From Bacteroidales bacterium (GTDB lineage Bacteria > Bacteroidota > Bacteroidia > Bacteroidales > NBLH01), in assembly GCA_027083715.1 (NCBI GenBank), contig JALWNR010000173.1:1-6416 (forward strand): a stretch of DNA of 6,416 nucleotides, written 5' to 3'. Below, in pieces: positions 1-5,399 of the stretch (within the stretch, counting starts at the first letter, position 1; the number at the start of each line of letters is the position of its first letter). The position numbers and the translations under genes are program-made. The notes under the pieces are model-generated. The model had not been told where the DNA came from, ran no database searches, and worked only from the letters and a program-made list of their open reading frames with translations.

Positions 1-52
1 TTTTATACGTATATAAACATAGGGTATTTTCTATCAACTAAATTTACCGATT
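1..52. other. Upstream non-coding stretch at window edge
   Basis: AT-rich leader in front of the lipoprotein gene; no reading frame or RNA gene is visible. It probably holds the 5' untranslated region and perhaps part of the promoter, but no convincing Bacteroidota promoter (TTTG about 20 bases before TAnnTTTG) can be placed. There is no Shine-Dalgarno sequence before the ATG at 53, which is usual in this phylum. Confidence 0.4.
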
Positions 53-1354
53 ATGAAAACATTATACATATTATCCATACTTTTTATTTTTATATTAAGC
101 TCATGCGGCAGTCAAAAATTTGCCGTTGATGAATACGATGATTTATATTATACCGTAAAAAAAGATAAGAACAATCAAAATCTTGTTGCGGATAATACAG
201 TAACAAACGAATTAAAAACAGACGATGAAGTTGTTGTTTTAAATTCCTATTATCGAGACAATAATCAAACACAACAAAATAATTCAGGTATAATCTATTC
301 CAACGATGAGAATAATACAATTGCTAACAGTGAAAATGAATTAGCCGGCGAACTAGATGATCAGGTAATTTATTCTACGGATGATGATTACGATTTCAGT
401 AATATTTATTCTGAGGAAAGCATTTACAACCTTGATGAGTATGGTAATGCCGATGATGATGAAGTGTCTTATTCAGATGCAATAAATAGATTTAATGATA
501 GTAATACTTCCAATTCTTATTTCTCAAACAGCACCTATGGAGGTTGGGGAAGTTTCATGCCGGTTTTTAACATGGCACTATCATTTGGAAGCTACGGAGG
601 ATATTACTCTCCTTTTTATTCAGGATATAGTCCGTATGGATACAATCCTTATGGTTATTATAATTACAACCCTTATGGTTACTCATCTTATTATGGTTCA
701 CCTTACGGATATTCTTCCTACTATGGTGGGTATAATTCAAATTACATTTATCAGAACAACTACTATAATATTAATTCCAAAGAAGAAAACAGAAGAATTT
801 ATCAACACAGAAACTCAACAAACAGAATTACAAATAACGGACACCGTACACGACCTTATATAATAAGCAATGATAAAAAAAGCACTAATGTTACAAGCAA
901 TGGTAACAATAACTTTATCCGTAATTCAAGTAACAGAAATTCAAACAACCGTTCATCAGGTGTACACAGAACTGTTAAATACAATTCAGGAAATACAATA
1001 AAAAGTACAAATTCATCCAGAACAAACACAAATAGAAATTCAAATTTTTACAATAATAATCGATCAAACTACATTAACAACAGAAACTCTAATTCTACAA
1101 AAGTAAAAACAAACAATAACAATTCGGGGAATAAAAATTCAACATATAGGCGAACAAACAATAACAGGTCATCATATAATCGTTCTTCAAATTCAAATAA
1201 CCGATCGTCATATACACGTCCGTCAAACTCAGGTAGTAGGTCTTCATATACTCGTCCTTCGAGTTCAAGCAATTCTTCAATTAATCGATCATCAAGCTCA
1301 AGTACAAGAAGTAACAATTCGTCAACAAAAACAAACAGTGGACGAAAACGCTAA
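53..1354 (+). CDS. Low-complexity Bacteroidota lipoprotein, function unknown
   Basis: Predicted lipoprotein of 433 residues. Residues 1-17 form a hydrophobic signal peptide ending in a lipobox (LSSC), so Cys18 should be lipidated and the protein anchored in the envelope, probably the outer membrane. Just after it comes DEYDDLYYT (26-34), a kind of motif I associate with hypothetical lipoproteins of this phylum. Residues 26-145 are rich in Asp and Glu. A Gly/aromatic stretch (about 162-185) leads into a Tyr/Gly/Pro region (184-227) with NPYGY and SPYGYSSYYG repeats. The tail (275-433) is almost all Asn, Ser, Thr, Arg and Lys, with no acidic residue, and ends in degenerate 12-residue repeats. 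No catalytic domain is visible and most of it is probably disordered. It lies 37 bp before an outer-membrane barrel gene, so a shared surface role is possible but unproven. The start is chosen because it gives an intact signal peptide. Confidence 0.85.
   Translation: MKTLYILSILFIFILSSCGSQKFAVDEYDDLYYTVKKDKNNQNLVADNTVTNELKTDDEVVVLNSYYRDNNQTQQNNSGIIYSNDENNTIANSENELAGELDDQVIYSTDDDYDFSNIYSEESIYNLDEYGNADDDEVSYSDAINRFNDSNTSNSYFSNSTYGGWGSFMPVFNMALSFGSYGGYYSPFYSGYSPYGYNPYGYYNYNPYGYSSYYGSPYGYSSYYGGYNSNYIYQNNYYNINSKEENRRIYQHRNSTNRITNNGHRTRPYIISNDKKSTNVTSNGNNNFIRNSSNRNSNNRSSGVHRTVKYNSGNTIKSTNSSRTNTNRNSNFYNNNRSNYINNRNSNSTKVKTNNNNSGNKNSTYRRTNNNRSSYNRSSNSNNRSSYTRPSNSGSRSSYTRPSSSSNSSINRSSSSSTRSNNSSTKTNSGRKR
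590..736 (+). repeat. Tyr/Gly/Pro-rich coding repeats in lipoprotein
   Basis: Imperfect in-frame repeats encode NPYGY (residues 198-202 and 206-210) and SPYGY (193-197 and 216-220), with SSYYG following the third and fourth of these four units. The repetition is clearer in the protein than in the DNA, because synonymous codons differ between copies. Such Tyr/Gly-rich segments are typical of extended, sticky, non-globular regions. The function here is unknown. Confidence 0.75.
1166..1306 (+). repeat. Degenerate 36-bp coding repeats (12 residues each)
   Basis: About four tandem units encode variants of a 12-residue pattern: RSSYNRSSNSNN, RSSYTRPSNSGS, RSSYTRPSSSSN and a diverged fourth copy starting SSINRSSSSS. 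Units start at 1166, 1202, 1238 and about 1274. The second and third are closest. The units follow each other directly with no spacers and stay in frame, so they are protein repeats in the lipoprotein tail and could expand or contract by whole units. Confidence 0.75.
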
Positions 1355-1391
1355 TATTTTTAATTCAATTTAAACAAATTTAATAAAAGGA

Positions 1392-2849
1392 ATGGTCAAA
1401 AGGCTTTCAACTATCCTATTATTCATTACTTTTGCTACAAGTATTTTTGCGCAAAATGAAAACGATGCTTTACGCTTTTCATTTTTAACATACGGCGGAA
1501 CTGCCCGTTATATGGGAATGAGTGGCGCATTTAGTGCATTGGGTGCTGATTTTTCCGTGCTCAGTACCAACCCTGCAGGCATTGGAAGTTTTAAAAAAAG
1601 CAGAGTAATGTTTTCAGCCGGTGCCATTATGATGAATACCGGCACTGATTATTGGGGAGAAAATACTCAAGACGACTACGTAAAAAGCAATATAAATAAT
1701 TTAGGATTAATATTAAATTTAAAGCCATATACCCCCGATGAAACAGGCTGGAAAACAGTTGCCTTTGGTGTAGGATATAATTACCTGCAAAACTTATCAA
1801 ACAATATTACCATTGAAGGGACTAATCCAAATAGTTCCTTTCTTGATATTTTTATGATTAATTCAGATGGCACCCCCCCCGAAGAATTAAGCGATTGGCT
1901 ATGGATGGCATACGATACTTATGCAACCGATACAATTCCAAATTCCGATTACACATATATTAACCCTTTATATGATTTTTATGGTGAAAAACAAAGACGA
2001 GTAATTAAATCTCAAGGTGGAATCGGAGAATGGGTATTTAGTTTGGGAGGTAATTACAATGATTTTATACAAATAGGAGCAACATTTGGGATACAAAATA
2101 TCCGTTCAAAATATACTTTAACACATTCAGAAAGCACTGAAAGTGGTGATTTTAAAAATTTTGATTATACAGAAACTGTTGAAACAAAAGGTGTTGGTTC
2201 TAATTTTAAATTAGGAATGATTATTCGTCCTGTACATTTTTTACGTGTTGGATTGGCATTTCATACACCTACTTTTTATTCCATGACAGATATTTATTCA
2301 TACCAAATGGATACCTACTGGCGAACACCGGATTCTGATGGGAACACTGAATATCACTCAAGTGCAGGGGAATATGAATACTCTTACGAATATTATTCTC
2401 CATTCCGAACAGTTGCAGGACTGGCTTTTGTGCTTTGGAAATATGCTATTGTCTCTGCTGATTACGAATATGTTGATTATGGAAAATCACGTTTTCGTGC
2501 TGATGATTATGATTTTGAGACTGAAAATAATAGTATTAAAGAAAAATTTGGAAACGGACATAATCTCAGAGCCGGTCTTGAAATAAGACTGGCACCGGTT
2601 TATCTACGCGGCGGAGTATCTTATTATAGTTCAGCTACCTCCGAGCGTTTTAAAGCTACAGGTTCAGTTTCCGGATATTCATTAGGTATTGGTCTAAAAA
2701 CCAGAAGTGTGTATATTGATTTTGCATTTAATCATTCTTACTCAAAAAATAATTACTTGTTGTATGAATACGATCAAGGGTTATCCGAAAATGCCAATTA
2801 TAATATCAGTAAAGACCAGATTAATTTTACTTTGGGATATAAGTTTTAG
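1392..2849 (+). CDS. FadL/OmpP1-like outer-membrane beta-barrel protein
   Basis: Predicted 485-residue outer-membrane channel, the type often annotated in Bacteroidales as 'hemin receptor' or 'outer membrane protein transport protein' (COG2067-like). A signal peptide covers residues 1-20 (basic VKR, hydrophobic core, FA cut before Gln21). The mature N-terminus has the family signature: a stretch rich in Gly, Met and Ala, then the NPAG motif at about residues 56-60, matching the NPA hatch region of FadL proteins. The rest alternates polar and aromatic residues as in beta strands, and the protein ends in GYKF, with the terminal Phe expected for assembly by the BAM machinery. Length fits the family (roughly 450-500). 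FadL relatives take up hydrophobic compounds, but the substrate cannot be predicted and the heme label is not supported by anything visible. It follows the lipoprotein gene by 37 bp, probably in one operon. AAAAGGA directly abuts the ATG, too close for a normal Shine-Dalgarno site. An eight-C run lies at 1873-1880. Confidence 0.85.
   Translation: MVKRLSTILLFITFATSIFAQNENDALRFSFLTYGGTARYMGMSGAFSALGADFSVLSTNPAGIGSFKKSRVMFSAGAIMMNTGTDYWGENTQDDYVKSNINNLGLILNLKPYTPDETGWKTVAFGVGYNYLQNLSNNITIEGTNPNSSFLDIFMINSDGTPPEELSDWLWMAYDTYATDTIPNSDYTYINPLYDFYGEKQRRVIKSQGGIGEWVFSLGGNYNDFIQIGATFGIQNIRSKYTLTHSESTESGDFKNFDYTETVETKGVGSNFKLGMIIRPVHFLRVGLAFHTPTFYSMTDIYSYQMDTYWRTPDSDGNTEYHSSAGEYEYSYEYYSPFRTVAGLAFVLWKYAIVSADYEYVDYGKSRFRADDYDFETENNSIKEKFGNGHNLRAGLEIRLAPVYLRGGVSYYSSATSERFKATGSVSGYSLGIGLKTRSVYIDFAFNHSYSKNNYLLYEYDQGLSENANYNISKDQINFTLGYKF
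1873..1880 (+). repeat. Homopolymeric C8 tract inside outer-membrane protein gene
   Basis: Eight consecutive C bases encode the end of Thr161 plus Pro162-Pro163. This is the longest G/C homopolymer I found in the window. Loss of one C would bring a stop after residue 165; gain of one C would bring a stop after residue 190. The gene is in frame (ON) as sequenced. Slippage is inferred, not observed. Confidence 0.6.
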
Positions 2850-2910
2850 CTTATAGATTTGATTTTGCGAATGTTTATTTCTCATTCATATTAAAATCAG
2901 CAACAATTTT

Positions 2911-2956
2911 TTTAACCGCAATAATTACCTTCGGTGAGGTAATTTTGCGGGTTAAA
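2911..2956 (+). terminator. Long hairpin between convergent operons, possible terminator
   Basis: The arms 2911-2930 and 2937-2956 form 19 base pairs around a six-base loop (TCGGTG), with only two single-base bulges (T2922 and G2949). It begins 61 bases after the barrel gene stop and is the only strong hairpin behind that gene, so it is the best candidate for the end of the plus-strand transcript. It lacks a U-tract downstream in either direction: the T-run at 2907-2913 lies before the stem on the plus strand. It may act as a 3'-end stabiliser or a barrier between the facing operons instead of a textbook intrinsic terminator. Confidence 0.55.
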
Positions 2957-2973
2957 TCCAAGTTTATGTTTGT

Positions 2974-3006
2974 AAAAAAAAACGCCGAAAAATTAATCCC
3001 GACGTT
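2974..3006 (-). terminator. Intrinsic terminator of the ser/DUF1015 cluster
   Basis: Read on the minus strand, the 3000-3006 arm pairs with 2981-2987 (7 bp, including one U-G), with a 12-base loop, and is followed directly by a run of nine T (2982-2974, the first two shared with the stem). It lies 21 bases after the DUF1015 stop codon. Stem plus U-tract is the classical intrinsic terminator form, though the stem is short and the loop large. Confidence 0.75.
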
Positions 3007-3027
3007 CAATTCCTATTGTAAAAACGT

Positions 3028-4275
3028 TTAATCGAGGCTATGAAAAACCAATCCGCTACGTAATTTGGGTTCAAACCACGTTACTTTTGGCGGCATAATG
3101 AGGTCATTATCCGCAATATCCATTAATTGATCCATCGTAACGGGAAACAGTGCAAATGCAACTTTCATTTCTCCGCTGTCCACTCTGCGCTTTAGCTCAC
3201 CCAATCCACGGATACCACCTACAAAATCAATTCGTTTTGAACGGCGAAGATCTTTAATATCCAAAAGCGGATCTAAAACCTCATTGGTAAGAATGGTTAC
3301 ATCCAGAACTCCAATTGGGTCATCTTCTTTATATGTTCCCTCTTTTGCTGTCAGAGCATACCATTTTCCGCCTAAATACATTGAAAAATTATGCAAACAA
3401 CAAGGTTTGTATTCTTCCGTACCTTTTTCTTCAATGTCAAAACTATTTTTCAGTTTTTCAATAAATTCTTCTTCTGATAATCCGTTTAAGTCTTTAACCA
3501 CACGATTGTAATCAATAATGGTCAGTTGGCTTGCCGGAAATAACACACTCATAAAAAAGTTGTATTCCTCATCACCGGTATGGTTTGGATTATTCTTTCT
3601 ACGTTCATTACCCACAAGAGCAGCCGCAGCAGTACGGTGGTGTCCATCGGCAACATACTGGTATTCAATTTCTTCCGCAAAAATATTTTGAATCTGCTCA
3701 ATATCATCCTGATTTTTGACAATCCAAAAATGATGACCAAAGCCGTCATCGGTCGTAAAATCATATTCAGGTAAATCTTTAATCACCTCATTTACAATTG
3801 CATCAATTTTATCATTATCACGATAGGTGAAAAATACCGGTTCTGCATTTACATTGGTGTTGCGCACATGATTCATTCGGTCTTCCTCTTTATCAGGACG
3901 TGTTAATTCATGCTTTTTAATAATACCGTTCATGTAATCTTCTACGCCTGAACAGCCCACTAAACCATATTGGGTTTTTCCGTTCATGGTTTGTGCATAG
4001 ATGTAATAATAGGGCTTATCGTCCTGAAAAAACATTCCTTCATCAATCAGTTTTTGCAAATTTTCTTTTGCTTTATCATAAACTTCCTGACTGTATAAAT
4101 TTATTCCTTCGGGCAAATCTATTTCGGGTTTTACAACATGTAAAAATGAATGTGGATTGCCTTTTACTTCTTCGCGCGCTTCGGCAGAGTTTAGCACATC
4201 ATAAGGGCGCGAAGCCACCTTGTCCACCTTATCCTTCTGGGGTCTAAACCCTTTAAACGGTCTGAATATCGACAT
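3028..4275 (-). CDS. DUF1015 family protein, possible serine/phosphoserine-related enzyme
   Basis: Uncharacterised protein of 415 residues in the DUF1015 family (PF06245/COG4198), recognised by the N-terminal RPFKGFRP, RPYDV at 23-27, NPHSFLHV at 40-47 followed by PEIDLP, and the C-terminal PPK...WFEPKLRSGLV block. The family is usually close to 400-430 residues, so it looks full length. There is no signal peptide or membrane segment; it should be cytoplasmic. The central VADGHHRTAAA (Asp210, His212, His213, Arg214) resembles the phosphate/nucleotide-binding DG-x-x-R type motif of the ParB/sulfiredoxin/SerK fold. SerK is a free-serine kinase known from archaea. The gene lies 96 bp behind serA in the same direction, an arrangement I recall from other bacteria, so a role around phosphoserine is a fair hypothesis. 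No activity is proven. A terminator-like hairpin separates it from serA, so it may be expressed at a different level. The ATG has no Shine-Dalgarno site; the conserved N-terminus supports this start. Confidence 0.9.
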   Translation of the reverse strand: MSIFRPFKGFRPQKDKVDKVASRPYDVLNSAEAREEVKGNPHSFLHVVKPEIDLPEGINLYSQEVYDKAKENLQKLIDEGMFFQDDKPYYYIYAQTMNGKTQYGLVGCSGVEDYMNGIIKKHELTRPDKEEDRMNHVRNTNVNAEPVFFTYRDNDKIDAIVNEVIKDLPEYDFTTDDGFGHHFWIVKNQDDIEQIQNIFAEEIEYQYVADGHHRTAAAALVGNERRKNNPNHTGDEEYNFFMSVLFPASQLTIIDYNRVVKDLNGLSEEEFIEKLKNSFDIEEKGTEEYKPCCLHNFSMYLGGKWYALTAKEGTYKEDDPIGVLDVTILTNEVLDPLLDIKDLRRSKRIDFVGGIRGLGELKRRVDSGEMKVAFALFPVTMDQLMDIADNDLIMPPKVTWFEPKLRSGLVFHSLD

Positions 4276-4316
4276 AATTATTACTATTTTAAGGTTTGAT
4301 TTTAAAAATATTATCT

Positions 4317-4355
4317 AAAAAATTATCCGATAACAATTAAAAAGTTACCGGATAA
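4317..4355 (-). terminator. Terminator-like hairpin between serA and DUF1015 gene
   Basis: On the minus strand the arms 4344-4355 and 4323-4334 form a 12-bp stem (one G-U pair) with a nine-base A/T loop, followed by six T (4322-4317). It lies 16 bases past the serA stop. It has the form of an intrinsic terminator, but a same-strand gene follows, so it may stop only part of the transcripts (an attenuator) or mark the end of a serC-serA unit. No small-molecule riboswitch fold is evident around it. Confidence 0.7.
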
Positions 4356-4371
4356 AAATCTTTAAATTCAG

Positions 4372-5295
4372 TTATTTGTTTACCTGAAAAGTTTTATCGC
4401 CTTTTTCAAAGAAATTTTTAATTTGATTGGCAGCAGCTACTCCTGCATTAATATTCGCCTCAGCAGTTTGAGCCCCCATTTTTTTAGGTGTAAAAAATAT
4501 TCTGTCGGCAAAACTTGCTTCAAAATCGGCTTTTTTGTCCGGTGCAATATCCGAAATATAGGTAAAATCAGTTCGGTCTGCCATCAATTTCAGTAATTCT
4601 TCTTCGTGAATTACCTCTTTACGGGCTGTATTTACCAAAACAGCATTTTCCGGCATTTTTGACAATAAATCATAATCAATTGATTGCTTAGTATGCTCAT
4701 TGGCAGGAATATGCAGCGAAATATACTGACATTTACTATACAATTTTTCAACTGATTTTACCGGTTTTACTTTATCTTTTTTAATGGCTTTTTTCTTTAC
4801 AAAGGGGTCAAAAGCATAAACTTTCATGCCAAAGCCTTTAGCTACTTTTGCAACATATCTGCCCACATTTCCGTATGCATGAATGCCCAATGTTTTTCCG
4901 CGTAATTCAGTACCGGCACTTCCGTTATACTTATTGCGTGCCATATACACCATCATGCCTAAAGCCAGTTCGGCTACAGCATTTGAGTTTTGTCCGGGAG
5001 TGTTCATTACCACAACTCCTTTTTCTGTTGCAGCTTGTAAATCTACATTATCATATCCGGCACCGGCACGCACTACAATTTCCAGTTTTTTTGCAGCATT
5101 CAGTACTTCCTTGGTAATTTTATCACTACGGATAATTATTGCATGTACATTTTCAACGGCTTTTATTAAATCTGCCTGATCTGCATATTTTTCAAGCAAT
5201 TGAAACCCATAACCTGCATTTTCACAGATTTCTTTTATACTGTTTACCGCTTTGGGTGCAAAGGGTTTTTGGGTTGCGACTAATATTGTTTTCAT
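4372..5295 (-). CDS. serA: D-3-phosphoglycerate dehydrogenase, short ACT-less type
   Basis: NAD-dependent 2-hydroxyacid dehydrogenase of 307 residues that should oxidise 3-phosphoglycerate to 3-phosphohydroxypyruvate, the first step of serine synthesis, in the cytoplasm. Family landmarks: RSDKIT at 56-61, VRAGAGYDNVD at 75-85, NTPGQNSNAVAE at 98-109, the nucleotide-binding loop GIHAYGNVG at 137-145 (the first loop Gly is Ala140) with Asp163 placed to hold the NAD ribose, and NTAR with catalytic Arg225. The usual TPH histidine is Lys271 (TPKKMGAQT, 269-277) and the usual catalytic Glu region reads DIAPDKK (249-255). This departure is shared, as I recall, by Bacteroides SerA and the Entamoeba enzyme. 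E. coli SerA has about 410 residues with an ACT domain; this protein ends soon after the catalytic fold, so serine feedback through ACT is not expected. The neighbours serC and DUF1015 support the serine role over other hydroxyacid dehydrogenases. The ATG lacks a Shine-Dalgarno site. Confidence 0.92.
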   Translation of the reverse strand: MKTILVATQKPFAPKAVNSIKEICENAGYGFQLLEKYADQADLIKAVENVHAIIIRSDKITKEVLNAAKKLEIVVRAGAGYDNVDLQAATEKGVVVMNTPGQNSNAVAELALGMMVYMARNKYNGSAGTELRGKTLGIHAYGNVGRYVAKVAKGFGMKVYAFDPFVKKKAIKKDKVKPVKSVEKLYSKCQYISLHIPANEHTKQSIDYDLLSKMPENAVLVNTARKEVIHEEELLKLMADRTDFTYISDIAPDKKADFEASFADRIFFTPKKMGAQTAEANINAGVAAANQIKNFFEKGDKTFQVNK

Positions 5296-5343
5296 GATGT
5301 TAGATGTTTGATGAATTTAATACCGTTTTGTTATTTTACCGAT

Positions 5344-5365
5344 GCCCCACACAAGAGTGCGGGGC
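5344..5365 (-). repeat. GC-rich hairpin in serC-serA gap (copy A)
   Basis: On the minus strand a 9-bp stem (GCCCCGCAC with GTGTGGGGC, one G-U pair) closes a four-base TCTT loop. It stands out in AT-rich surroundings. No U-tract follows, so it is not an intrinsic terminator. It could be an RNA processing or stability element between serC and serA, or a copy of a dispersed palindromic (REP-like) repeat. Confidence 0.65.
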
Positions 5366-5375
5366 TAATACTATC

Positions 5376-5392
5376 TTGCTCCTACGGAGCAA
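5376..5392. repeat. Perfect palindromic hairpin just after serC (copy B)
   Basis: A perfect 7-bp inverted repeat (TTGCTCC / GGAGCAA) around a three-base loop lies seven bases beyond the serC stop and ten bases from the neighbouring GC-rich hairpin. It can fold on either strand and has no U-tract. Compact palindromes of this look are, to my recollection, common between genes in Bacteroidota genomes, which suggests a REP-like element. Confidence 0.6.
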
Positions 5393-5399
5393 TTGGCTT

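Noticed and set aside
41..48. TAnnTTTG-like promoter box before the lipoprotein gene
   Set aside because: The box reads TAAATTTA and lies only a few bases before the ATG, leaving no room for a normal leader.
495..863. 122-residue plus-strand frame inside the lipoprotein gene
   Set aside because: It is a shifted reading of the Tyr/Gly repeat region with no family features.
1166..1306. CRISPR-like array of 36-bp repeats
   Set aside because: The units abut without spacers, are degenerate, lie in frame in a lipoprotein gene and have no cas genes nearby.
1069..1317. Minus-strand reading frames opposite the lipoprotein tail
   Set aside because: They mirror Ser/Asn/Arg-rich low-complexity sequence, giving Leu/Glu-rich products with no recognisable features; the lipoprotein frame has a clear signal peptide.
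1392..2849. Heme receptor function for the barrel protein
   Set aside because: 'Hemin receptor' is a common automatic label for this type, but no heme-binding motif or heme-uptake neighbour (TonB, HmuY-like) is visible.
4276..4322. Bacteroidota-type promoter in front of the DUF1015 gene
   Set aside because: A TATTTTTA element exists on the minus strand, but it lacks the final G and no TTTG lies at the right distance, so the match is too weak in such AT-rich DNA.
4848..5179. Plus-strand frames opposite serA
   Set aside because: They are fully antisense to well-conserved serA motifs and resemble no protein I know.
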